Part shown: positions 8,136-15,348 of the stretch, piece after piece
How the letters are laid out: every line of letters starts with the position of its first letter
Position numbering within the stretch: position 1 is the first letter of the stretch
Assembly: GCA_000437555.1 (NCBI GenBank)
Contig: FR901012.1
Span: forward strand, 1-39,650
Source of the DNA: Acidaminococcus sp. CAG:917
Lineage (GTDB): Bacteria; Bacillota; Clostridia; Christensenellales; CAG-917
Length of the DNA: 39,650 bases
Direction: 5' to 3'
Position numbers and translations under genes: made by a program
Notes under the pieces: model-generated
Told to the model about the DNA's origin: nothing
The model's input: only the letters and a program-made list of their open reading frames with translations
Database searches by the model: none

Positions 8136-9025
8136 TTTTCACCTCTTAAATCTATTTTTGCTATATGCCCCACCGTAGGTTTATCCGACAATACGACACA
8201 GCAGTCAAAAGTTTCCCTCAGCGTTTTAAACTCCCCCGTCAAATCGGAAACGTCGCTTGCGTGGACGGAAGCGAAAACCCTTACCCCCGCTCTGACTATA
8301 TCCCTGACCGCCTCGATTTCTCCTTTTTTGAAAATCTCGTCGGTTACGATAAGTTCAGGGGACATCGCCCTGACGCAGTTTTCATAAGCGATGATTTTAG
8401 GAACGTTGGCAACCACGTCGCATTCGCCCACGTCAAGACAAGGCACCCCGTCCGTTAAGGCGGAAAGCTCGCCTCTTTCGTCGATAATCAATGTCTGAAG
8501 TTCTTTTGAATATACCCTTGCGAGGTCTCTGAGCAGTGTCGTCTTTCCGCAGCCGGGCGGAGACACAACCAAAATATTCTTTGCGCCTTTAGCTCTTGAT
8601 TTAACTTGGTCGCCTATACCCTTAACCTCGTGCGGCAATCTTATCAAAAGACTTGAAATACTCTTCATTGAAAGTATCTTTCCGCTCTCCACGACGCCCT
8701 CGCCCGTTGCTCCTATCCTGATTCCCTTTTCATATCTTAAATATCCGGACACGAGTTCCTCCGTCACCGAGTAGACGGAAAATCCGCTCGATACGCCTAC
8801 CACTCTGTCAATATCCTCTTTCGTCACGATATAATATCTTCCGCTTTCGTGCCTGAGCTTTACAGTGCCCGCCTTAGTTTTAAGCACGACGGGACGGTTT
8901 AACCTGAGTCTTATCTCATATATTTCGTCGTAAGAGTATTTTGATATATACAAGGCAAGTGTGCCCGTAAACAATTTCACACTATAAACTATGAAAAAAC
9001 GAGTGCCATTATAATGGAAAGACAA
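8132..9025 (-). CDS. spoIIIAA: Stage III sporulation protein AA (ATPase)
   Basis: The secretion-type ATPase thought to energise the SpoIIIA channel. YEIRLRLNRPV is near residue 37, Walker A SPPGCGKTT near residue 154, IDERGEL follows as the Walker B region, then VTDEI and VFASVHAS. Length is 297 aa from the first ATG. The start is unresolved: a TATAAT at 9008-9013 lies downstream of that ATG. If that promoter is used, the true start is a GTG at 8980 (282 aa) or a TTG at 8974. No ribosome site is clear for any of them. Confidence 0.93.
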   Translation of the reverse strand: MSFHYNGTRFFIVYSVKLFTGTLALYISKYSYDEIYEIRLRLNRPVVLKTKAGTVKLRHESGRYYIVTKEDIDRVVGVSSGFSVYSVTEELVSGYLRYEKGIRIGATGEGVVESGKILSMKSISSLLIRLPHEVKGIGDQVKSRAKGAKNILVVSPPGCGKTTLLRDLARVYSKELQTLIIDERGELSALTDGVPCLDVGECDVVANVPKIIAYENCVRAMSPELIVTDEIFKKGEIEAVRDIVRAGVRVFASVHASDVSDLTGEFKTLRETFDCCVVLSDKPTVGHIAKIDLRGEN

Positions 9026-9035
9026 AATGATACAA
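9008..9035 (-). promoter_or_regulatory. Candidate promoter of the spoIIIA operon
   Basis: TTGTAT, a 16-nt spacer and TATAAT on the minus strand predict a start near 9001. spoIIIA is sigma-E dependent in Bacillus; I see no convincing sigma-E pair here, so the site may be vegetative or fortuitous. Confidence 0.35.
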
Positions 9036-9077
9036 TTTTCGCAAAAAAGCCAAAATTTAAAAAGTAAGAATGTTAAA

Positions 9078-9107
9078 TTATTGCTTTAATATTTATTGCT
9101 TTAATAC
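9078..9107. repeat. 15-bp tandem duplication
   Basis: Two head-to-tail copies of TTATTGCTTTAATAY, matching at 14 of 15 positions, upstream of spoIIIAA. The second copy abuts the 34-bp duplication that follows. Confidence 0.85.
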
Positions 9108-9174
9108 TTTATAAACGTAAAGATACTGCCGATATATACGCTTTATAAACGTGAAAATACTGCCGATATATACA
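9107..9174. repeat. 34-bp tandem duplication
   Basis: Two adjacent 34-bp copies (9107-9140 and 9141-9174) beginning CTTTATAAACGT and ending GCCGATATATAC plus one variable base, matching at 31 of 34 positions. It lies between the efp terminator and spoIIIAA. No reading frame runs through it convincingly. Function unknown. Confidence 0.9.
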
Positions 9175-9253
9175 CTTTTACCCAATGCGCATAAGGTAAA
9201 AAATTTAAATATAAAAATTTCGTTTATGAAATTACAATCAAAACAAAACAAAA

Positions 9254-9278
9254 AAGACCTTGCAAAAAGCAAGGCCTT
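9254..9278 (-). terminator. Rho-independent terminator of efp
   Basis: On the minus strand AAGGCCTTGC pairs with GCAAGGTCTT (one G-U pair) around a TTTTT loop and is followed by TTTTTTG-TTTTG. It lies 17 nt after the efp stop and isolates efp from spoIIIA. Confidence 0.9.
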
Positions 9279-9295
9279 AAATACGTTTTTTTTAA

Positions 9296-9859
9296 TTATA
9301 CTCTGGACATATATTCGCCCGTTCTCGTGTCGACTCTTATAGTATCGCCCTCGTTGACAAAGAAAGGAACCTGAATGACGTATCCCGTTTCAAGCGTTGC
9401 GGGTTTAGTTCCCGGAGTGGCGGTATCGCCTCTGACGCCGGGCTCGCAGAAGGTTATCTTGAGTTCAACGAAGTTCGGGGGCTCGACGCTGAAGGGTTGA
9501 CCGTTAAAGAATTTCATATCAACCGTCATATTTTCTTTTACAAAGTTAAGAGCGTCTTCAACCTGTGACTTGTTGAGCGGAATCTGCTCATAGTTTTCGG
9601 TGTCCATGAAGTAGTAAAGTTCTCCGTCGTTGTATAAATACTCCATCGTTCTCCTTTCGATGTGAGCAAGTTCAAATTTTTCCGTCGGGTTGAAAGTTTT
9701 TTCCAAAACGCTTCCCGTGATGACGTTTTTGATTTTAGTTCTGACAAAAGCGGCACCTTTACCGGGTTTAACGTGTTGGAAATCGACAATAACCATTATG
9801 TTGTTGTCCATCTGAAAGGTGATGCCTTTTCTGAAATCGCCTGCAAGTATCTGAGCCAT
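9296..9859 (-). CDS. efp: Elongation factor P
   Basis: EF-P rescues ribosomes stalled at polyproline. The 187-aa protein has the three-domain family layout: an N-terminal KOW-like domain with HVKPGKGAAFVRTK (the modifiable Lys of the PGKG loop near residue 34), the middle OB domain (FMDTENYEQIPL), and the C-terminal OB domain with PGVRGDTATPGTKPATLETG split around conserved GDT and TKPA, ending VDTRTGEYMSRV. The start is certain, but its Shine-Dalgarno AGGAGG is 23 nt upstream with a hairpin in between. A terminator follows the gene. Confidence 0.97.
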   Translation of the reverse strand: MAQILAGDFRKGITFQMDNNIMVIVDFQHVKPGKGAAFVRTKIKNVITGSVLEKTFNPTEKFELAHIERRTMEYLYNDGELYYFMDTENYEQIPLNKSQVEDALNFVKENMTVDMKFFNGQPFSVEPPNFVELKITFCEPGVRGDTATPGTKPATLETGYVIQVPFFVNEGDTIRVDTRTGEYMSRV

Positions 9860-9888
9860 AGTTTCTTTCGCTTTAAAAGCGTCCTCCT
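9860..9888 (-). promoter_or_regulatory. efp: efp ribosome binding site with intervening hairpin
   Basis: AGGAGG occupies 9883-9888, 23 nt before the efp ATG, far beyond the usual 5-9 nt. Between them CGCTT-TTA-AAGCG (9869-9881) is a perfect 5-bp hairpin. Folded, it leaves 10 unpaired bases between the ribosome site and the ATG, close to working distance. No other Shine-Dalgarno is present. Confidence 0.5.
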
Positions 9889-9914
9889 GTTTAAATATTT
9901 AAGCTAAAATATGT

Positions 9915-10610
9915 TTAGCCGATAATTATAAGTTTCGTATCGTGTCTTGAAAGAGGCTCCGCTCTTCCCACGATATAAAGATTTTCAATTCTTACGCCGA
10001 GACTGCCTTCGATATAAACGCCAGGCTCCACGGTTACGACCATATTGTCTTTTAAGACATCGTCGCTCTTTGTGTTGAGCGTGGGCGCTTCGTGAATTTC
10101 AAGCCCGACGCCGTGTCCCGTGCCGTGAACGAATTTATCGCCGTAACCTTTCTCGGTCAGATAATCTCTTACCGCTTTATCGACGTCAAAGCACTTTACT
10201 CCGTCTTTCAATGCGCCAGCGCCTATCTTTTCTGCTTCGCGAACGGCTTCGTAGACGTCAATCATTTCCTTTGTCGCGCCGCCCACGGCAAACGTCCTCG
10301 TAAAGTCGGAACAATATCCGCCTACTACCGTGCCCATATCGACAGTGACAAATTCCGCACCGCTCAGCTTCCTGTCACAGGGAACGTGATGCGGCTCTGC
10401 TCCGTTTTCGCCGAATGCTACAATAGTATCGAACGAGAGCCTTTCGCCGCCGAGCTTAATAAAACTTTGCTCGATAAACTTCGCCACTTCTTTTTCAGTC
10501 ATACCGATTTCGATATAATCCAAAACAAGGTCAAACACTTCGTCGGTAATAAAGGCGCTTTTTATGATATCAGATAATTCGTCTTCCGTTTTAATTATCC
10601 TATTTTGCAT
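9915..10610 (-). CDS. M24 family metallopeptidase, catalytic domain only (Xaa-Pro aminopeptidase-like)
   Basis: A cytoplasmic pita-bread metalloaminopeptidase. All five metal ligands are visible: D91 (VTVDMG), D102 (YCSDFTR), H166 (GTGHGVGLEIHEAP), E195 (VEPGVY) and E209 (RIEN, in place of the usual RIED); H74/H75 lie in the substrate region. The GHGVGLEIHEAP block resembles proline peptidases (PepP/PepQ) more than methionine aminopeptidase. At 231 aa it lacks the N-terminal creatinase-like domain of about 120 aa usual for PepP. The ATG overlaps the rny stop by 11 nt, so this is a designed short gene rather than a fragment. It is probably co-transcribed with rny and efp. Confidence 0.88.
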   Translation of the reverse strand: MQNRIIKTEDELSDIIKSAFITDEVFDLVLDYIEIGMTEKEVAKFIEQSFIKLGGERLSFDTIVAFGENGAEPHHVPCDRKLSGAEFVTVDMGTVVGGYCSDFTRTFAVGGATKEMIDVYEAVREAEKIGAGALKDGVKCFDVDKAVRDYLTEKGYGDKFVHGTGHGVGLEIHEAPTLNTKSDDVLKDNMVVTVEPGVYIEGSLGVRIENLYIVGRAEPLSRHDTKLIIIG

Positions 10611-12198
10611 AGTCCACGCTTCTTACTTCTCTTATGACGCTGACTTTAATCTGTCCGGGATATTCGAGTTCGGATTCGTATTTGTTGGCGATTTCCTTTG
10701 CCAAAAATACCGTGCCTGCGTCGTTGACCTTTTCGGGTTTGACAATAACTCTGATTTCTCTGCCTGCCTGAATGGCGTAAGACTGTTCAACGCCGTCAAA
10801 TTCGTTTGCCAAAGTTTCGAGTTTTTCTATACGTTTGACATAATTTTCAAGCGACTCTCTTCTGGCACCGGGTCTTGCGCCCGATATTGCGTCCGCCGCC
10901 TGAATGAGCACCGCTTCCACGGTTTGCGGCTCCACGTCTCCGTGGTGAGCCGCAATGGCGTTGATGACGGCAGGACTCTCTTTATATTTTTTGGCTATAT
11001 CCACGCCAATCTGAATATGAGTGCCTTCCGTTTCATGGTCGATTGCCTTGCCGATATCATGCAAAAGCCCTGCACGCTTTGCGAGTTTCGCGTCAACTCC
11101 TAACTCGGACGCCATGATAGCCGCAAGGAATGCGACTTCAAGCGAATGTTTGAGCACGTTCTGACCGTAACTTGTGCGGTATCTGAGTCTTCCGAGAAGT
11201 TTGACAAGCTCGGGGTGAAGCCCGTGCACGCCTGCGTCGAATACCGCCTCTTCGCCCGCTTCCTTTATAGACTGGTCGACTTCCTTTTTGACCTTGTCGA
11301 CCATTTCTTCGATTCTCGCGGGATGAATACGTCCGTCCGCTACAAGTTTTTCCAAGGTAATACGGGCTATTTCACGCCTTACGGGGTCAAAGCTGGATAG
11401 CGTAACTACGTCGGGAGTATCGTCAATGATGACGTCGACGCCCGTTGCCGATTCGAGCGCTCTGATGTTTCTGCCCACTCTTCCGATAATTCTGCCCTTC
11501 ATCTCGTCGCTGGGAAGAGCGACAACGCTGACGGTGCTGTCTGCGGCGTGGTCTGCCGCACATCTTTGAATGGCAAGCGATATGATGTTTTTGGCTTTCT
11601 TTTCCGCCTGCTCTTTAGCCTGCGCTTCAATCTCTTTGGCTTCCAATGCGCTGTCACGTTTGACCGCTTCCAAAAGCCCCGCTTTAAGCTGTGCCGCGGC
11701 TTCCTCTTTTGTGAGCTGCGACACTCTTTCGAGTTCACGCTCCATTTTTTCCTGCGACAGCGAAAGCTCGTCTTCTATTTCCTTGAGTTTCGCCTTAGTG
11801 GCTTCAACCTGTTTGTTTGCCTGTTCGAGTTCCGCCTGTTTTCTGTCGAGGGTTTCCTCTTTCTTGTCGAGAGCGGCCTCTTTCTGAACTATTCTGTTTT
11901 CCGAACGCTGCAATTCCGCTCTGCGGTCGTGCGTTTCTTTATCGAATTCCGAACGCATCTTCTGAAGCTGTTCCTTTGCTTCGATGAGTCCGTCTTTTCT
12001 TATGTCTTTTGCTTCTAATTTTGCTTCTTCAACAATGCGCTCTGCTTCTCTCTTTGCTAAGCCGACTTTGTTTTGCGAATATAATCTATATCCAAACAGA
12101 CCTGCAAGAACACCGACAATCAGTGTAATCGCACCTACTATTCCTGCAATCGCACCCGGGCTGAGAGACGCAAACGCACTATAAAATATGCTTGTCAA
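10600..12198 (-). CDS. rny: Ribonuclease Y
   Basis: The membrane-anchored endoribonuclease that initiates mRNA turnover in Firmicutes. The 532-aa protein has an N-terminal membrane helix (about 15-37), a long charged coiled coil (about 45-215), a KH domain with GRIIGRVGRNIRALESATGVD (GRIIGR/GRNIR core), and the HD domain with LLHDIGKAIDHE and AAHHGDVEP. I chose the TTG start at 12198 because GGAGG lies 8 nt upstream. The in-frame codons further upstream run back into the promoter. Confidence 0.95.
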   Translation of the reverse strand: MTSIFYSAFASLSPGAIAGIVGAITLIVGVLAGLFGYRLYSQNKVGLAKREAERIVEEAKLEAKDIRKDGLIEAKEQLQKMRSEFDKETHDRRAELQRSENRIVQKEAALDKKEETLDRKQAELEQANKQVEATKAKLKEIEDELSLSQEKMERELERVSQLTKEEAAAQLKAGLLEAVKRDSALEAKEIEAQAKEQAEKKAKNIISLAIQRCAADHAADSTVSVVALPSDEMKGRIIGRVGRNIRALESATGVDVIIDDTPDVVTLSSFDPVRREIARITLEKLVADGRIHPARIEEMVDKVKKEVDQSIKEAGEEAVFDAGVHGLHPELVKLLGRLRYRTSYGQNVLKHSLEVAFLAAIMASELGVDAKLAKRAGLLHDIGKAIDHETEGTHIQIGVDIAKKYKESPAVINAIAAHHGDVEPQTVEAVLIQAADAISGARPGARRESLENYVKRIEKLETLANEFDGVEQSYAIQAGREIRVIVKPEKVNDAGTVFLAKEIANKYESELEYPGQIKVSVIREVRSVDYAK

Positions 12199-12268
12199 GT
12201 TTGCATCCTCCAAAAAAATATATATTATGCCATACCATAAATGGAAATAAGTATAAACACTATGTATA

Positions 12269-12297
12269 AGTATAATCGAAAAAATATAAATAGTCAA
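12269..12297 (-). promoter_or_regulatory. Sigma-A promoter of rny
   Basis: TTGACT, a 17-nt spacer and TATACT on the minus strand predict a start near 12262 and a 5' leader of about 64 nt before the TTG start of rny. It should also drive the M24 peptidase and efp. Confidence 0.75.
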
Positions 12298-12605
12298 CAG
12301 CGAAGGAAAAAAAGATTTATCAAAATATGCGTTATTATTTAATAAATATACTATATATTGCGCTTTTAAACGCCGTATTGTCCTCTTTTTTGATTATAAA
12401 TTCAATATTTTATTAGATTTTTAAAAAGGGCGAAAAAGACAACCTACATTGCCTGAATTAAAAAAGACAAAACCAAAGGTCTTGTCTTTTTCTTTCGATT
12501 TAACGCAAATCAAACCGTTAATCCGTTCGACGGCTTGATATTTTCCGACGCTATGGCGCCGAATATGTATAATGTAAACGCCTCGGCAATTCAGATTTGA
12601 TAAAA
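12298..12605. other. recA-rny intergenic region
   Basis: 308 nt without a gene. It holds the recA 3' untranslated region (about 115 nt), the recA terminator at 12461-12491 and an AT-rich stretch up to the rny promoter. I see no RNA gene or coding frame in it. Confidence 0.6.
12461..12491 (-). terminator. Rho-independent terminator of recA
   Basis: On the minus strand AAAAAGACAAGACC pairs with GGTTTTGTCTTTTT around a TTT loop (one G-U pair), followed by TTTAATT. It lies about 115 nt after the recA stop. Confidence 0.8.
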
Positions 12606-13604
12606 TCAGTTTTGTGTTTTAAGTTTTTCTTTTATCTGAGCTTCAAGCGATGCGGCAAGTTCGGGATTTTGTTTTAAGTATTCCATAACTTTATCCCTGC
12701 CCTGTCCGATTTTCTCGTCGTTATAGGAAAACCAGCTTCCGCTCTTTTGGATAAAACCGAGTTGAACGGCAAGGTCCAATATACATCCGAGCTGAGAAAT
12801 TCCCGTTCCGTACATTATGTCGAATTCCGCGGTTTTAAAAGGAGGAGCAACCTTGTTTTTGACAATTTTTGCCTTGACGTGATTGCCCACAAAATCTCCA
12901 CCGTCTTTTAAACTTTCGGTGCGGCGGACGTCGATACGAACGGAAGCATAGAACTTGAGAGCCTTACCGCCCGTCGTTGTTTCGTTACTGCCGTATATGA
13001 CGCCTACCTTTTCACGAAGCTGATTTATAAATATAATAGTGGCTTTGTTTTTGCCCGTTGTAGCGGTAAGTTTTCTTAGTGCCTGACTCATGAGCCTTGC
13101 CTGTAATCCCATGTGAGAATCGCCCATTTCGCCGTCAATTTCCGCCTGCGGAGTAAGAGCCGCAACGGAGTCGACAACGATAAGGTCAACCGCTCCCGAA
13201 CGGACGAGAGTTTCGGTAATTTCAAGTGCCTGTTCGCCGTTGTCGGGCTGTGAAACGTAGAGGTCGCCTATGTTTACGCCGAGCCTTTGAGCGTATGAAG
13301 GGTCGAGAGCATGCTCTGCGTCGATAAACGCCGCCGTGCCGCCGTTTTTCTGAACTTCCGCCACGACGTGAAGTGCAACCGTCGTTTTTCCCGAGGATTC
13401 GGGTCCGTAAATTTCAATGATTCTTCCCTTCGGAATTCCTCCTATTCCCAAGGCAAGGTCAAGCGTAAGACAGCCTGTCGAGATAACCTCGATGTTCTGC
13501 TGAGCGCTTTCGCCGAGACGCATAATTGCGCCTTTGCCGAAGTCCTTTTCTATTTTGGACAATGCCTCTTTTAAGGCTAAACTTCTATCATCGGTATTTG
13601 CCAT
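12606..13604 (-). CDS. recA: Recombinase RecA
   Basis: RecA forms filaments on single-stranded DNA for strand exchange and SOS signalling. The 332-aa protein has the core ATPase with Walker A GPESSGKTT (about 65-73), the VDSVAALTPQAEI loop, INQLREKVGVIYG and NKVAPPFKTAEFDI. The C-terminal tail is short and mildly charged, shorter than in E. coli. It sits between cinA and rny as in many Firmicutes but has its own promoter and terminator. AAAGGAG lies 5 nt before the ATG. Confidence 0.98.
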   Translation of the reverse strand: MANTDDRSLALKEALSKIEKDFGKGAIMRLGESAQQNIEVISTGCLTLDLALGIGGIPKGRIIEIYGPESSGKTTVALHVVAEVQKNGGTAAFIDAEHALDPSYAQRLGVNIGDLYVSQPDNGEQALEITETLVRSGAVDLIVVDSVAALTPQAEIDGEMGDSHMGLQARLMSQALRKLTATTGKNKATIIFINQLREKVGVIYGSNETTTGGKALKFYASVRIDVRRTESLKDGGDFVGNHVKAKIVKNKVAPPFKTAEFDIMYGTGISQLGCILDLAVQLGFIQKSGSWFSYNDEKIGQGRDKVMEYLKQNPELAASLEAQIKEKLKTQN

Positions 13605-13622
13605 AATAACTCCTTTTGAAAA

Positions 13623-13651
13623 ATTATAACATATATCTTTATTTAAATCAA
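13623..13651 (-). promoter_or_regulatory. Sigma-A promoter of recA
   Basis: TTGATT, a 17-nt spacer and TATAAT on the minus strand predict a start at about 13616. The leader would then be the 12 nt AAAGGAGTTATT, so the mRNA begins at its ribosome binding site. Confidence 0.8.
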
Positions 13652-13663
13652 ATATTTTTAATT

Positions 13664-13677
13664 CAAACGCCGTTTCG
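13664..13677 (-). promoter_or_regulatory. Weak candidate LexA (SOS) box upstream of recA
   Basis: CGAAACGGCGTTTG on the minus strand matches 11 of 14 positions of the Bacillus LexA box CGAACRNRYGTTYC. It lies 13 nt upstream of the recA -35. One mismatch hits the conserved central C, so binding is uncertain. Confidence 0.25.
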
Positions 13678-13795
13678 GCTGCAAATTTATAACTCTTAGT
13701 CCTTTTGTTTGCCCGTTTTCACAAATGTCCGAAAAAAGCCACATTCGGGTTTTGGTTTTAATAAATTAAAACGTCTTTTGTCGTATCGCCGCAAA

Positions 13796-14488
13796 CTACA
13801 ACAGCAAAATGTTTCCCTGCAAATATCTGACAAGATAAAACAGCGCCATATTCGTCGTCTTTTCCCTGATTTCCTGCCTGTCTCCGGTAAAGTTATGCTC
13901 GAAAACGGGAATAAAATTATCTCTCCCCACACCGATATATACAAGTCCCACTTTTTTCCCTTCACTCGGAGAAGGACCTGCCACTCCCGTGGTGGAAAGA
14001 GCAATCGTCGTTTTACCGACAAGCAGACCTCTTACCATCTCGTAAGCAGTCTGTTTCGAAACGGCGCCAACCCTCTCTATTGTCTGACGGCTTACCCTGC
14101 ACCTTACTACCTTAGCCAAAGAATCATAGCAGACTATGCCCTCAAAAAAACTTTCGCTTGCTCCGGGCACGGAAGTGATTCGGGAAGATACCATACCGCC
14201 CGTCAGACTTTCCGCCGTGGACAAAACGAGATTATTGTGCTTTAAAAGTTTTAAACACATCTGTTCAAGCGACTCGTCCGTCGTCGAATAAAGATAATCT
14301 TTAAATTCGTTGGCGATATAACTCGTTGTCATTGCAAGTCTGTTTTGGCTTCCGTCATAAATGGAAAACTCCACTCTGGCGTCAAGAAATCTTTCTTCAA
14401 TCGTGACGCCGAGCCCCCTTTCCACGTATTTTTGAAGCCCGCTCTCTATTTCGGATTTGGTTAATCCGCACAGTCTTAAAACGCTCAT
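13796..14488 (-). CDS. cinA: CinA C-terminal type nicotinamide-nucleotide amidase, lacking the MoCF domain
   Basis: The C-terminal domain hydrolyses NMN to nicotinate mononucleotide in pyridine nucleotide salvage. STAESLTGGMVSSRITSVPGAS (AESLTGG and PGAS core), SKQTAYEMVRGL and STTGVAGPSPSEGKKVGLVYIG (GVAGP, GLVYI core) are characteristic. Residues 1-60 match the KH-like middle domain. The N-terminal MoaB/MoCF domain of about 170 aa in full-length CinA (about 410 aa) is absent. The ATG overlaps the pgsA stop by 4 nt, so the short form is native. Position between pgsA and recA is standard. Confidence 0.88.
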   Translation of the reverse strand: MSVLRLCGLTKSEIESGLQKYVERGLGVTIEERFLDARVEFSIYDGSQNRLAMTTSYIANEFKDYLYSTTDESLEQMCLKLLKHNNLVLSTAESLTGGMVSSRITSVPGASESFFEGIVCYDSLAKVVRCRVSRQTIERVGAVSKQTAYEMVRGLLVGKTTIALSTTGVAGPSPSEGKKVGLVYIGVGRDNFIPVFEHNFTGDRQEIREKTTNMALFYLVRYLQGNILLL

Positions 14489-15348
14489 TTTTCACCTTGA
14501 GAGTTAAGCTTTATCAAAAGCTCCTCATAGCCGTTTTGGTCAAGATTGATTTTGACGCCGACGTCGGTAACGTCTCCCATATATCCCAAACTGTCGATTT
14601 TATCGAAAATCTTCTGCGTGGTTATCGAGCCAATTTTAAACTTTTTCTGAACGTCCTTTTGACTAAGCGTGCCGTTTTCCACCCCGAAGTGTAAGACCTC
14701 AAAAAACTTCGGAGGATATTCCTCGTCCGAGTCCGTAGCCTTTAAATTGTCGAGGTCCTCTTTTATTTCCGAAAAAACTATTTTGTTTTTAAAAATATAA
14801 TTGAGTCCCGAAACTATCGCAAGTGCAGCTCCGATATAAAAGAATATTTGTCCCGCCCATGCATAAAGAGGTCTGATGGCGGCGCATATCGAAACGGCGA
14901 TGGCAACGTCCAAAAATACCGTTTTAATTTTGCCGAACACATCGGCGGCAAGCACAATTTTCTTTTGAACCGCAAGCGTGCGGAATATGCCTATAATAAG
15001 TTCTCTCGACACGACAAGCCCTGAAAGTATGGCAAACACTAAAGAAGCATAGGGATATAAACCTCCTGCCGTCTCCTCGGCTCTCCATATCATTAAGAAA
15101 AGCATTATAACGACTATAACCTTATCTGCGAGAGGGTCGAGAAATTTTCCGAGGTTGGATACCGTATGCGTCTTTCTCGCAATAGTCCCGTCAATAAAAT
15201 CGGTGGCGCAAAGCAGTGAGAAAGTGACGCAAGCGGCAATCAGCAATCCGTATTGGTAAAGCGGAAGACAAAAAGCCAGAATATACAATACCGCGGCAGG
15301 CATGATAAGCATAATCCTTGCCACCGTAACTTTCGTTGCTAAATTCAT
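14485..15348 (-). CDS. pgsA: CDP-diacylglycerol-glycerol-3-phosphate phosphatidyltransferase fused to an FtsK-gamma-like winged helix
   Basis: Residues 1-195 form a CDP-alcohol phosphatidyltransferase that makes phosphatidylglycerophosphate. About six membrane helices and the full signature DxxDGxxAR-x8-GxxxDxxxD are present (DFIDGTIAR, then GKFLDPLAD). At 287 aa it is about 90 residues longer than usual. An acidic linker (DSDEEY) leads into residues 212-280, which align without gaps to the gamma domain at the end of FtsK in this window: 14 of 42 positions identical and most others conservative (EVLHFGVENG against EALKLGMEGS; IFDKIDSLGYMG against IYDQIERMGYLG). The family's C-terminus is cytoplasmic, so the extra domain could reach DNA. 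Overlaps rimO and cinA by 4 nt each. Confidence 0.9.
   Translation of the reverse strand: MNLATKVTVARIMLIMPAAVLYILAFCLPLYQYGLLIAACVTFSLLCATDFIDGTIARKTHTVSNLGKFLDPLADKVIVVIMLFLMIWRAEETAGGLYPYASLVFAILSGLVVSRELIIGIFRTLAVQKKIVLAADVFGKIKTVFLDVAIAVSICAAIRPLYAWAGQIFFYIGAALAIVSGLNYIFKNKIVFSEIKEDLDNLKATDSDEEYPPKFFEVLHFGVENGTLSQKDVQKKFKIGSITTQKIFDKIDSLGYMGDVTDVGVKINLDQNGYEELLIKLNSQGEK

Noticed and set aside
12165..12297. Extended N-terminus of RNase Y from a TTG at 12297
   Set aside because: That TTG is the first three bases of the promoter -35, and the added residues are unlike RNase Y; the TTG at 12198 has GGAGG.
13755..13772. Palindrome GTTTTAAT-AA-ATTAAAAC after cinA as a terminator
   Set aside because: No GC pairs in the stem core and no T run beyond it; probably an AT-rich coincidence.
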